From Sedimenticola sp. (GTDB lineage: Bacteria > Pseudomonadota > Gammaproteobacteria > Chromatiales > Chromatiaceae), in NCBI GenBank assembly GCA_002869585.1, contig PKUO01000028.1, positions 87,963 through 151,962 on the forward strand: a stretch of 64,000 nt of DNA, given 5' to 3'. The position numbers and the translations under genes were made by a program. This document shows, piece by piece, positions 54,236 to 64,000 of this stretch; positions within the stretch are counted from its first letter, which is position 1; each line of letters begins with the position of its first letter. The notes beneath the pieces are model-generated. The model was not told the DNA's origin, searched no databases, and saw only the letters and a list, made by a program, of their open reading frames with translations.

Positions 54236-55567
54236 TCAACTTCCCAGTGCAACCAGACGCTCACGCGCAAGCTGTGCCTGCCGTGTCTCGTAGCCCTGGT
54301 CTGTTTTTAATACCTTTCGATACTGATTGATCGCCTCAGGTGCATCACCGCTTTTTTCCAGGGCTTCTGCATATTCCAGCAATTCCTGAATCTGTGGCAT
54401 TTCGGCCCAGGCCATTTTGCTGAACTGCTCTCGATAGAGTGCGACCAGATCCTGCCACTGCTCGGCCTGGATCTTTCCGATGACATCTATCCGGTTCTGG
54501 GCAACCCGCAGCCAGAAATCGCTCATGTCATAGTTGCCGGCCTTTTCACCCCCGGCGATGCTGGCCACCTGCTGGTAGTAAGTGAATGCCTTTTCGCGAT
54601 TTCCATTTCCTTCCAGGGCGTTGGCGTAATCGAGCAGTTTCACCAGGTAGTATTGATGATCCTCGGGCAGTGCTGGAATCAGCTGATCATAGATCTCCAC
54701 AACCTGCTGCCACTGCCCTGAGCTCTCATAAGTACGCAGGAGGCGCTCACGCATTTCAGGCGCCATATCGGAATCCGGAAAACGCTCCAGATACTCTTCA
54801 AGAAGCACACGCAACTTGCCGTATTCAGGAGGGTCCATTCCCATACGGTAGAGGTTCGAAAGCCTGAAATAGGACTCTTCCGCCTTGTCGGAATCGGGGC
54901 ATTCACGCAGCAGTTGCAGATAGAGCCGCTCGATTTGCTCATAATCGTAGTTGTCAGTCTGGCGAATCTGCTCGAACAACTCTTCGGCCCGCAGCTGTTG
55001 CTGCTCATGGGTCAACGGCGTGATGTCCGCTGATGCAACACTCTCTCCAGCACTTTCTGCTGGCGGGATGAGCTCGATGGGCTGAGTGGTTGTTGCGGTT
55101 TCCGCTGCTGACAGATTCTGTTGCTGGCCAGTGATACGCACTATGCCGACATTGCCCTGCGCCGGATTTCTGGCCCAGGTTCCAGGTTCCGAGTCGAGAA
55201 CAGTGTAGGTACCCGCCTCCAGCAGGGTATTGGGCTGAACCAGCCAGTAGGCGTTATTCAAGCCCTGATCATCCGCCACGCCCGTCGCTTTCCAGGGTCC
55301 GAACAGTCGTTTGTCCTTCCCTTGCAGGGCGATTGAACCCGGTGTGGCACCCTGCCCGCCATTCCAGTGAAAGGTCTGGATACTGGTGATGGTGCGTGCA
55401 TCGTAGAGAGTAAACCGGATGGGTTTCAGCGGTACACTGTCGACGGGAGCAGCGATACTGTTATCGAAAATCACATCAGTCTCTTCAGCCTGTACCTGTA
55501 GAGATAGCGCTGCAGAGGACAACAAGAGAGTAACCCAGACTTTTGTCGGCCAGAATAGTATTCTCAT
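54236..55567 (-). CDS. Secreted protein with TPR-like repeats (443 residues)
   Basis: A signal peptide (VTLLLSSAALSLQVQA) is followed by a beta-rich domain (30-150; FHWNGGQGATPGSIAL, WKATGVADDQGLNNAYW, LLEAGTYTVLDSEPGTWARN) that looks like a carbohydrate- or ligand-binding sandwich. Residues 185-440 are helical repeats of TPR/Sel1-like character (ERLYLQLLRECPDSDKAEES, AINQYRKVLKTDQGYETR). Start: ATG at 55567 after GGAG. It stands between the VAEEP-repeat gene and the TPR gene. I assign it to the envelope cluster by position, strand and shared features. Confidence 0.82.
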   Translation of the reverse strand: MRILFWPTKVWVTLLLSSAALSLQVQAEETDVIFDNSIAAPVDSVPLKPIRFTLYDARTITSIQTFHWNGGQGATPGSIALQGKDKRLFGPWKATGVADDQGLNNAYWLVQPNTLLEAGTYTVLDSEPGTWARNPAQGNVGIVRITGQQQNLSAAETATTTQPIELIPPAESAGESVASADITPLTHEQQQLRAEELFEQIRQTDNYDYEQIERLYLQLLRECPDSDKAEESYFRLSNLYRMGMDPPEYGKLRVLLEEYLERFPDSDMAPEMRERLLRTYESSGQWQQVVEIYDQLIPALPEDHQYYLVKLLDYANALEGNGNREKAFTYYQQVASIAGGEKAGNYDMSDFWLRVAQNRIDVIGKIQAEQWQDLVALYREQFSKMAWAEMPQIQELLEYAEALEKSGDAPEAINQYRKVLKTDQGYETRQAQLARERLVALGS

Positions 55568-55589
55568 TCGCTCTTCTCCGCCCTTATTA

Positions 55590-57659
55590 CTATTTTCTGT
55601 TACCTAACAACTGTTCGATACGCCGCACATGCTCTTCCAGACGATCGTCGGGAAACAGCTCCAGGCTGCCACGGTATTTTTCCACTGCTTCAGCCAGTTT
55701 GCCCTGCTGCTGGAGTTGCGCGCCCTCATCCCGCAAAATTCTGGCCTGCTCATAGCGCTCCCTGGCCTTGTCAGTTTCCTCATCCACAGCGGTTTGAGCC
55801 ACAGGTTCTTCCGCAGCAATGGGTTGTGCAGCATCAGTAACTTCCGTAGTAGGTTCGGGAACCTGATCAACTGCCGGCTCCTCTGCTACTGGTTCCTCTG
55901 CTACTGGTTCCTCTGCTACTGGTTCCTCTGCTACTGGTTCCTCTGCTACTGGTTCCTCTGCTACTGGTTCCTCTGCTACTGGTTCCTCTGCTACTGGCTC
56001 CTCTGCTACTGGCTCCTCTGCTACTGGCTCCTCTGCTACTGGCTCCTCTGCTACTGGCTCCTCTGCTACTGGTGCTGGAACAACCACCGGTTCTGTGGAT
56101 TCTGCAGGCTCCGTGGATATGGTGTCTGTTGCCGGTACGGCAGTACCTGTCGGCATTGGCGGTTCATCAGCTGGCATCTGACTCACTGTTGTTGAACTTT
56201 CCACCCTGACCACGGGCGTTTCACTCTCCCAACCTTCACCGAAGACAAAACTCGAGAGGATTGAGTTATGCATTTCGGTATCAGGTTCAGCCAGTTCAGC
56301 AGGTCTGGTGGAGAATTTGAAATAGACAAAGCTGGTGCTGCTTATCAACTTTTCCGACTTATGCTGCATCCGCGTATCCAGCACATAGTAATCGTAAATT
56401 GACTCTATCTTATCCGAGCCGGTATGGCGCTTGCGGTAATGGGTGGCTGGATAGCCATCGATATGGAGTGTCTCCAGGGTCTCGGCGGGCGCATATCCCT
56501 CACCGATGATAGGGTGCTTATCTGCAGCCCCATGTGATATGTAGAGAGATATATTGGCTCCGGTAGTGAGAACCTTGTCATACCAAGAGAGGTGGTATTG
56601 CGCATCCTGATCCTTGCGCCAGCTGCGTGGCACCCTTATCGAAGCGTTCTTGACCCAATCATATTGCACCAGTTCATCACAGGACCCTGCACCTTCCGGC
56701 AGATTGATCTGCATACTGGCAAGTAGTTTATCCAGCTCGTCCTTATTCTCCGCACGCTCCTCTTCAGAGCCGGTGATGGCATAACCGAAGCGATCACCCT
56801 TGGCCAGACATACATCAGACAGATAGAGTTCGGTCAGGGCCGGCACAGTTTTGTTTCTGTTTGGGCCAACGTAGCTCACACCTACGCCGGTGCCTGTAAT
56901 TCGCCAAGCGGGAAAATCCAGAATTTCAGCCTTCTCAATGACAGGATTATCGATTTTACTCAATAATCCCTTTTCTCCGGTCAGTGTGTATCCTGTGCCA
57001 AATTTTATAAAGGGTGCACCATATATTCTGACCAGTGGTGGATCCCAGGAAACGTTGTCACTGTAGTCAGTCATGTCCCAGTTGTTCCGCACATCCAGAC
57101 TGATCACGCCATCAAACAGCTGATGCCGGCTGTACCCTGTGAGCGTTGCCACCAGCTCATCTGTGGGTTTCACGCTAGCCATCACCTGGTCAATCACTGA
57201 CTGCCAGTCATCGGCAGATTGACCGATGACGGATACATTGAATGAAACCCGGTCTGCATCTTTGAGAAGGCCGTCAAGTATGACCACACGGATGAACACC
57301 TCACCCACGCCCTGCTCCTGCAACTGGCCTGAGACCTCATGTTGTTGTCCGGTCAGTTCACCCACGGATACCGCGCCCAAATCCTTGACCTCCATGCCAT
57401 CCTTACGCGCTCCATCCAGCATGCGTTCGGGTCGCCGTTCGTAGGTTATGGCAAAAACCACCCCCTGCTTTTTTTCGTCATCCTTGATACCCCATTGCCC
57501 TTCAAGCTCCCGCTCCTTGATAATGCCCCAATCACTTGGCATGGAAAACGAAAGGCCACCATGGGTCAGTTGCTGCCAGTCCGTTGCATTCGCACTCTGC
57601 GCAAAAGCCACAAGTAACCAAAGGCAACCCAGCAAAAGCCGTTTAATACTTTTATTCAT
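55590..57659 (-). CDS. Secreted PsbP/DUF1795-like protein with VAEEP repeat
   Basis: This 689-residue protein has a signal peptide (LLLGCLWLLVAFAQSANA) from the ATG at 57659; the longer frame has none. Residues 25-500 contain three related beta domains of the PsbP/DUF1795 kind, starting at LTHGGLSFSMPSDWG, near YSRHQLFDGVISLDVRNNWD and near YDWVKNASIRVPRSWRKD. A Pro/Glu/Val linker follows with 13 copies of VAEEP, then a helical C-terminal module (YEQARILRDEGAQLQQQGK, AEAVEKYRGSLELFPDDR) that closely resembles the end of the 2105-residue protein. It is the first gene of the cluster. Confidence 0.82.
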   Translation of the reverse strand: MNKSIKRLLLGCLWLLVAFAQSANATDWQQLTHGGLSFSMPSDWGIIKERELEGQWGIKDDEKKQGVVFAITYERRPERMLDGARKDGMEVKDLGAVSVGELTGQQHEVSGQLQEQGVGEVFIRVVILDGLLKDADRVSFNVSVIGQSADDWQSVIDQVMASVKPTDELVATLTGYSRHQLFDGVISLDVRNNWDMTDYSDNVSWDPPLVRIYGAPFIKFGTGYTLTGEKGLLSKIDNPVIEKAEILDFPAWRITGTGVGVSYVGPNRNKTVPALTELYLSDVCLAKGDRFGYAITGSEEERAENKDELDKLLASMQINLPEGAGSCDELVQYDWVKNASIRVPRSWRKDQDAQYHLSWYDKVLTTGANISLYISHGAADKHPIIGEGYAPAETLETLHIDGYPATHYRKRHTGSDKIESIYDYYVLDTRMQHKSEKLISSTSFVYFKFSTRPAELAEPDTEMHNSILSSFVFGEGWESETPVVRVESSTTVSQMPADEPPMPTGTAVPATDTISTEPAESTEPVVVPAPVAEEPVAEEPVAEEPVAEEPVAEEPVAEEPVAEEPVAEEPVAEEPVAEEPVAEEPVAEEPVAEEPAVDQVPEPTTEVTDAAQPIAAEEPVAQTAVDEETDKARERYEQARILRDEGAQLQQQGKLAEAVEKYRGSLELFPDDRLEEHVRRIEQLLGNRK
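55881..56070 (-). repeat. 15-bp minisatellite, 13 units (VAEEP)
   Basis: Thirteen 15-base units encode VAEEP without a break. Reading the plus strand, the first seven carry GGTTC and the next five GGCTC at the variable place, which shows block-wise duplication. Being a multiple of three, gain or loss of units keeps the frame open but changes linker length. Confidence 0.9.
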
Positions 57660-58038
57660 ATTGTCCTGCCGGCACGCAACAGTTAGAAGAAGAACAGCAT
57701 CGGGAGACAGGGTAAATGACTGATAGAGAAGGCCGATAGACATTATCCACCCTCTTAATTGAGACTTCTGATTGTTCTAGCCCCACTATACCTGCCCCGG
57801 AACCATTTATTGTTTAATCTCTAATCCCGTTTAAGAATTACACTTTGCAGGATTTCTGCCATGATACAAATCAATAGAAACCAAGAAGCTAGGCTGTTGA
57901 TACAAAAGTTATCGATCCAGCGGGAAGTCTGCTATCGCAATAAGCATGACTTTTGTCAGAGAGGTGGGCGGGTTTTGAGAGAAAACCGGGATCTTTGCCA
58001 ACCCCGGTTTTCAGTCAGGTTCTTTTTGAAATTAATGA
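57660..58038. other. Intergenic region: cluster promoter side and acnB end
   Basis: This gap holds the start-side region of the envelope cluster (57660-57860), where a TATAGT-like box (plus-strand ACTATA at 57785-57790) lacks a clear -35. The acnB terminator lies at 57981-58012. No gene is convincing; a small frame at 57861-58061 shows no features. Confidence 0.45.
57981..58012 (-). terminator. acnB terminator hairpin
   Basis: A perfect 10-bp stem (GAAAACCGGG at 57981-57990 with CCCGGTTTTC at 58003-58012) lies 27 bases after the acnB stop. On the minus strand it ends in a TTTTC run. Confidence 0.6.
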
Positions 58039-60633
58039 TCAGACCGCAACAACGGGAATAATCTTATCGGCCTCCTTGCGATAGGATTCGATCTGGTCAA
58101 AATTCATATAGCGATAGATATCGGCGGCCATGCTGTCGATATTGCGTGCATACTCCATGTACTCGTCATAGCTTGGGATTTTACCGAGTATTGCAGCTAC
58201 CGCAGCTATCTCTGCCGATGCCAGATAGACATTCGCACCATTGCCAAGACGGTTGGGAAAGTTTCTGGTCGAGGTCGAGACAACCGTCGAGTTGTCCTTG
58301 ACCCGCGCCTGGTTACCCATGCAGAGTGAACACCCCGGCATCTCCATGCGCGCGCCGGCCTTTCCAAAGATACTGTAATAGCCCTCTTCAGTTAGCAGAT
58401 GCTCATCCATTTTAGTAGGCGGCGCCATCCACAGGCGTGTGGGCAGATCGTGTATCCCATCAAGGAGTTTACCTGCTGCCCTGAAATGACCAATGTTGGT
58501 CATACAGGAACCGATGAACACCTCGTCAATCTGGGTTCCGGCCACATCCGAGAGCGATTTCACATCATCCTGATCGTTCGGACAGGCGAGAATCGGCTCT
58601 TTGATCTCATTCAGATCAATATCGATCACTGCCGCATATTCGGCATCGGCATCCCCATCCATCAACTCGGGATTGGCAACCCACTTTTCCATCTCCTCAA
58701 CACGCCGCTGCAGGGTGCGCTGATCCTGGTAGCCGTTGGCCATCATCCACTTCAACAAGGTGATGTTGGAGTTGAGATACTCGATGATCGGTGCTTCGTT
58801 GAGCTTTACAGTACAGGCCGCAGCGGAACGTTCGGCGGAGGCATCGGAGAGCTCAAAGGCCTGCTCCACCTTCAAGTCAGGCAGGCCCTCGATTTCCAGA
58901 ATCCGTCCTGAAAATATATTCTTCTTGCCCGCCTTGGCTACTGTCAGCAGCCCCTGCTTGATGGCGTAATAGGGAATGGCGTTCACCAGGTCACGCAGGG
59001 TTACACCGGGCTTCTGTTTACCCGAGAAACGCACCAGTACAGACTCTGGCATATCCAGTGGCATTACGCCGGTGGCAGCGGCAAACGCGACCAATCCAGA
59101 GCCGGCAGGGAATGAAATTCCGATCGGGAACCGGGTGTGTGAGTCACCCCCGGTGCCAACGGTATCCGGTAGTAACATCCTGTTCAGCCAGGAGTGGATG
59201 ATTCCATCGCCAGGCTTCAATGAAATACCGCCACGCGAGGAGATAAAATCAGGCAGGGTGTGGTGGGTTGTGATATCGACCGGCTTTGGATAGGCCGCGG
59301 TATGGCAGAAGGACTGCATCACCAGATCGGCGGAAAATCCCAGACAGGCCAGGTCTTTCAGTTCATCCCTGGTCATGGGTCCGGTGGTATCCTGTGATCC
59401 GACCGAGGTCATTCTCGGCTCGCAATAGGTACCGGGTCGTACGCCCGCAACACCACAGGCCCTTCCCACCATTTTCTGCGCCAGGGTAAAGCCCTTGCCA
59501 CTGTCTTCTGCAGGCAAGGGACGTTTGAATACGGTGGAAGGTTCAAGCCCAAGGACTTCACGTGCACGGTCAGTGAGACCACGACCGATGATCAGCGGAA
59601 TTCGTCCACCCGCACGCACTTCGTCGGCTATAACCTCGGTCTTCAGCTGGAAGCGGGTGATTTCGGCATCTGTCTCATGGTTGCGGATAACACCTTCGTG
59701 GGGATAGATGTCGATGACATCGCCCATTTGCAGACCATCAACCTCACACTCGATCGGCAGAGCGCCTGCATCTTCCATGGTATTGAAGAAAATCGGCGCT
59801 ATCTTTCCGCCAATACAGACTCCACCAGCACGCTTGTTGGGGATATGGGGAATGTCATCGCACATGTGCCAGAGTACTGAGTTAGTGGCCGATTTGCGTG
59901 ATGACCCTGTACCAACAACATCGCCCACGTAAGCCAGGGGGAAACCCTTTTCCTTGAGTGCATTGATCTGATTGATCGGGCCAATGGTTCCTGGACTATC
60001 GGGTTCGATCCCCTCACGCTCCATTTTCAGCATGGCATTGGCGTGCAGGGGGATATCCGGACGGGACCAGGCATCCTGGGCCGGAGACAGATCGTCGGTA
60101 TTGGTTTCGCCAGTCACCTTGAAAACGGTGACTGTGATTTTATCCGCCAGCGGTTTACGCCCGGTGAACCACTCCGCATCCGCCCAGGATTGCAGCACGG
60201 TCTTGGCGTGCGCATTACCACCATCGGCCTTCTCCTTGACGTCATGGAAGGCATCGAACATCAGCAAAGTGTGGGACAGAGCCTTGACCGCAGTGGGCGC
60301 CAGCTGATCATCATCCAGGGCCTCTATCAGTGGCGCTATGTTATAACCGCCCAACATACTGCCCAGGAGCTGAACCGCTCTTACCCGATCGATCAGTGGT
60401 GACTGTGCATTTCCCTTGGCCACGTCGGCCAGAAATGCCGCCTTCACATAGGCAGCCTGGTCAACACCCGCAGGTACGCGATTGGTAATCAGATCAAGGA
60501 GAATGTCTTCCTCACCTGACGGTGGATTTTTCAGTAAATTCACCAGTTCAACCATCTGCTCTGGATTCATTGGCAGCGGCGGAACACCTTCTGCGGCACG
60601 CTCTTGCACGTGTTTGCGATAGGATTCAAGCAC
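58039..60633 (-). CDS. acnB: Aconitate hydratase B
   Basis: This 864-residue enzyme interconverts citrate and isocitrate in the TCA cycle with a [4Fe-4S] cluster. It has the AcnB order: N-terminal HEAT-like domain, swivel domain near residues 160-380, then the three catalytic domains. Cluster cysteines are seen in SCMTNIGHF and [13 protein letters not shown]. Size matches E. coli AcnB (865). Start: ATG at 60633. It is divergent from purB, with 310 bases between. Fumarate reductase and AcnB together fit either an oxidative or a reductive-branch TCA pathway. Confidence 0.95.
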   Translation of the reverse strand: MLESYRKHVQERAAEGVPPLPMNPEQMVELVNLLKNPPSGEEDILLDLITNRVPAGVDQAAYVKAAFLADVAKGNAQSPLIDRVRAVQLLGSMLGGYNIAPLIEALDDDQLAPTAVKALSHTLLMFDAFHDVKEKADGGNAHAKTVLQSWADAEWFTGRKPLADKITVTVFKVTGETNTDDLSPAQDAWSRPDIPLHANAMLKMEREGIEPDSPGTIGPINQINALKEKGFPLAYVGDVVGTGSSRKSATNSVLWHMCDDIPHIPNKRAGGVCIGGKIAPIFFNTMEDAGALPIECEVDGLQMGDVIDIYPHEGVIRNHETDAEITRFQLKTEVIADEVRAGGRIPLIIGRGLTDRAREVLGLEPSTVFKRPLPAEDSGKGFTLAQKMVGRACGVAGVRPGTYCEPRMTSVGSQDTTGPMTRDELKDLACLGFSADLVMQSFCHTAAYPKPVDITTHHTLPDFISSRGGISLKPGDGIIHSWLNRMLLPDTVGTGGDSHTRFPIGISFPAGSGLVAFAAATGVMPLDMPESVLVRFSGKQKPGVTLRDLVNAIPYYAIKQGLLTVAKAGKKNIFSGRILEIEGLPDLKVEQAFELSDASAERSAAACTVKLNEAPIIEYLNSNITLLKWMMANGYQDQRTLQRRVEEMEKWVANPELMDGDADAEYAAVIDIDLNEIKEPILACPNDQDDVKSLSDVAGTQIDEVFIGSCMTNIGHFRAAGKLLDGIHDLPTRLWMAPPTKMDEHLLTEEGYYSIFGKAGARMEMPGCSLCMGNQARVKDNSTVVSTSTRNFPNRLGNGANVYLASAEIAAVAAILGKIPSYDEYMEYARNIDSMAADIYRYMNFDQIESYRKEADKIIPVVAV

Positions 60634-62311
<1,678 letters not shown>

Positions 62312-62343
62312 TCCCTCTCCGACATAAAATACCATCTCATAAA

Positions 62344-62375
62344 AAAAGCCGGACCCCGCAAGGGATCCGGCTTTT
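62344..62375. terminator. Bidirectional terminator purB/ompA-like
   Basis: AAAAGCCGGA (62344-62353) pairs with TCCGGCTTTT (62366-62375), with partial pairing inside the loop. On the minus strand it ends in seven T residues and on the plus strand in four, so it should stop transcription from both convergent genes, more strongly for the OmpA-family gene. Confidence 0.8.
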
Positions 62376-62392
62376 CATCAGCTCGTAGAATC

Positions 62393-63223
62393 TTACTTGG
62401 TTGTAATCTCAACGCGACGATTCTTCGCACGACCGGCATCCGTACCGTTGTCAGCCACAGGCTGGGATTCACCCATACCCTTGGTGGTCATCTTGGCCGG
62501 GCTGATACCCTTGGTGGCCAGATATCCGGCTACGGCACTGGCGCGACGCTCGGACAGACCCTGGTTATAGGCATCTGAACCCTTGCTGTCGGTATGGCCG
62601 ATAACCATCAGGCTTTCGTCACCTGCGCTGGCCTTGATCTTGGCAGCAACGCCATCCAGGGCACTCTTCATGGAAGGCTTCAGCGCGGCACTGTCGAAAT
62701 CAAATTCGTCATTGACCAGATCGATGGTGATGTTGCCCATGATCTGACAGCCGTTCATATCAACCTTGGCACCTGCAGGTGTACCCGGGCACTTATCCTT
62801 GTAGTCAGGCACGCCGTCACCATCGGAATCCAGCGGACAGCCATTTGCATCGACAGGGGCACCGGCAGGAGTATTCGGGCACTTGTCTTTGTAATCAGCT
62901 ACGCCGTCGCCATCGGAATCCAGCGCACAGCCATCGGCGTCAACCTTCACGCCTTCAGGTGTGTTCGGGCACTTGTCTTTGTCGTCGAATACGCCGTCGC
63001 CATCAGAATCGATAACATCGCCACATTCGGCCAGTCTGCCCTGCATTCCACCGACGGTGACCCAGCACTCGCCAGCTATGTTCTTGACCACTCCTTTGGC
63101 GGAATCCACCGCATAGCGATTATCCATATCACCGGCCATTGCGCTTCCGGCGATTATGATGCTGGCTACTGCTCCGACAGCAACAAGCATGGAGATCATT
63201 TTTTTCTGTTTGAATCGAACCAT
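62393..63223 (-). CDS. OmpA-family protein with thrombospondin type 3 repeats
   Basis: This 276-residue protein has a signal peptide (MLVAVGAVASIIIAGSAMAG). Residues 75-160 hold three calcium-binding thrombospondin type 3 repeats (DSDGDGVFDDKDKCPNTP, DSDGDGVADYKDKCPNTPAG, DSDGDGVPDYKDKCPGTPAG). Residues 165-276 are the OmpA C-terminal peptidoglycan-binding domain (GHTDSKGSDAYNQGLSERRA, ending AKNRRVEI). There is no beta barrel, so it probably sits in the periplasm bound to peptidoglycan and some outer-membrane partner. Ribosome site AGAGGAAA precedes the ATG at 63223. Confidence 0.92.
   Translation of the reverse strand: MVRFKQKKMISMLVAVGAVASIIIAGSAMAGDMDNRYAVDSAKGVVKNIAGECWVTVGGMQGRLAECGDVIDSDGDGVFDDKDKCPNTPEGVKVDADGCALDSDGDGVADYKDKCPNTPAGAPVDANGCPLDSDGDGVPDYKDKCPGTPAGAKVDMNGCQIMGNITIDLVNDEFDFDSAALKPSMKSALDGVAAKIKASAGDESLMVIGHTDSKGSDAYNQGLSERRASAVAGYLATKGISPAKMTTKGMGESQPVADNGTDAGRAKNRRVEITTK
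62746..63014 (-). repeat. Three thrombospondin type 3 repeats
   Basis: Three direct repeats of about 108 bases (36 residues) encode the calcium-binding DSDGDGV...DKCP units of the OmpA-family protein. The copies are close at DNA level, so recent duplication or gene conversion is likely. Confidence 0.75.
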
Positions 63224-63652
63224 AATTTCCTCTCTATCCTAAGTTGAAGACCGAAAAACTAAAAACCGTAATTTCCCCGTTTAATAACGCTTGAGTCAAA
63301 AACTGTAACAGTTGTACTCACTAAGACTGCGTCCCGATATGATACATGGGATTGTGTAAGCTTTTGTTAAGATTTGTTAATGTATCGTTACAAATTGAGA
63401 CGACTCATTGCAGTCTGGATTATACAGGTTATCAATTTCTATTACCTAAATTTTCACAAGTTGAATCAGTATTTCAGTATGCCCTGATCAACGCCTCCGC
63501 CGGCGGAATATTTGCTATGAAGCTTATCCTATAACCGTCTCTAATCCATTGCATGAAACTCGCACAAACAGTCTCAAGCGTTTTCTCTTCGACACCAAAG
63601 CAAAGTACAATGCCACACACTCTAATTTGTCCAGGTCATTACACTATCCACT
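63224..63652. other. Intergenic region between OmpA-like and RoxA-like genes
   Basis: This gap of 429 bases carries the divergent promoters of both genes. It is AT-rich around 63350-63450. The open frame at 63346-63534 has no ribosome site or recognisable content, so I do not call it. Confidence 0.4.
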
Positions 63653-64000
63653 ATGATAACGCTGCACTTTCCTGAGGGAATCAACCCTTCTGTTTTTCTG
63701 AACGAGTATTGGCAAAAAAAACCTCTACTGATCCGCAACGCCATTTCCGACTACCGCTGCCCGCTGACCCCCGAAGAGCTGGCGGGACTGAGTTGTGATG
63801 AGGAGGTTGAATCACGTATCGTTCTGGAGAAAGATGGCGTGCGTCCCTGGGAGGCGCGTTTTGGTCCCTTCGATGATGAGGATTTTTCCAGTCTGCCACC
63901 AAGTCACTGGACGCTCCTGGTACAGGATGTCGACAAGCACCTGGATGAAGTGGCTGAATTACTTGACTATTTTCATTTTCTACCGACCTGGCGGCTGGAC
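63653..64000 (+). CDS. roxA: RoxA-like ribosomal oxygenase (JmjC cupin), 3'-truncated
   Basis: The frame from ATG 63653 runs open to the window edge (116 codons). The start reads FPEGINPSVFLNEYWQKKPL and LIRNAISDY, followed by LLVQDVDKHLDEVAELLDYF and FLPTWRLD, where the iron-binding region would begin just beyond the edge. This is the N-terminal pattern of the cupin-4/JmjC family that hydroxylates arginine 81 of ribosomal protein L16 in E. coli (YcfD/RoxA). The catalytic HxD lies outside the window, so only the N-terminal part can be judged. Confidence 0.85.
   Translation, partial: MITLHFPEGINPSVFLNEYWQKKPLLIRNAISDYRCPLTPEELAGLSCDEEVESRIVLEKDGVRPWEARFGPFDDEDFSSLPPSHWTLLVQDVDKHLDEVAELLDYFHFLPTWRLD

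Noticed and set aside
55629..56195. Plus-strand frame with a repeated CYWFL pattern
   Set aside because: It is the antisense reading of the VAEEP minisatellite; a Cys/Trp-rich repeat of this kind with no signal or start is not credible.
63346..63534. Open frame between the OmpA-like and RoxA-like genes
   Set aside because: No ribosome site, no family features, and it overlaps the likely promoter region.

Overview
The window looks like chromosome of a sulfur-oxidising gammaproteobacterium of the Chromatiales/Sedimenticolaceae kind, free-living or symbiotic, from a saline habitat. This is an inference from gene content. There are two secreted sulfur-globule-type proteins, a Wolinella-type fumarate reductase, a sucrose-synthesis operon beside a glycine-betaine transporter, a carboxynorspermidine pathway and a diheme cytochrome c. 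Coding density is high. I see no rRNA, tRNA, CRISPR array, prophage or insertion sequence.

Layout. 0-7.5 kb: the end of a thioredoxin-like protein, the two-gene carboxy(nor)spermidine pathway, a SLAC1/TDT anion channel, a diheme cytochrome c, an MFS permease and two sulfur-globule-type genes. 7.5-10.6 kb (minus strand): a complete polar amino-acid ABC transporter. 10.9-14.3 kb: an operon of periplasmic glutathione peroxidase, photolyase, DUF454 protein and a TudS-like/DUF1722 fusion. 14.4-24.9 kb: an osmoadaptation island. The sucrose operon (SPS, SPP, fructokinase, amylosucrase) lies on the minus strand, a MarR-type regulator is divergent from it, and proX-proW-proV lies downstream. 25.4-28.9 kb: frdCAB. 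29-35.2 kb: GMP reductase, a methyltransferase with an FKBP-like N-terminal part plus a tiny coupled gene, SlyD, PepD, a LEA-like lipoprotein and a metallophosphoesterase. 35.2-57.7 kb: a run of 12 same-strand genes that I propose is an undescribed cell-envelope system. 58-64 kb: acnB, purB, an OmpA-family protein and the start of a RoxA-like ribosomal oxygenase.

The 22-kb envelope cluster is the most interesting part. In transcription order it encodes a PsbP/DUF1795-like secreted protein with a 13-unit VAEEP repeat, two TPR proteins, a 994-residue Thr/Ser-rich secreted protein, a 2105-residue protein with five PPC-like repeats, a VWA protein, a split MacB/LolCDE-like ABC transporter, an FGE-fold protein with a coiled coil, two lipoproteins and an S41 peptidase. 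Most genes overlap or nearly touch. The last two genes each carry an in-frame TAA, and the same frame continues after it with plausible, family-consistent protein sequence. A short DALEG motif recurs in two of the proteins, and a C-terminal module is shared by two others. A second point of note is the sucrose-phosphatase gene, where the second aspartate of the HAD motif I is tyrosine.
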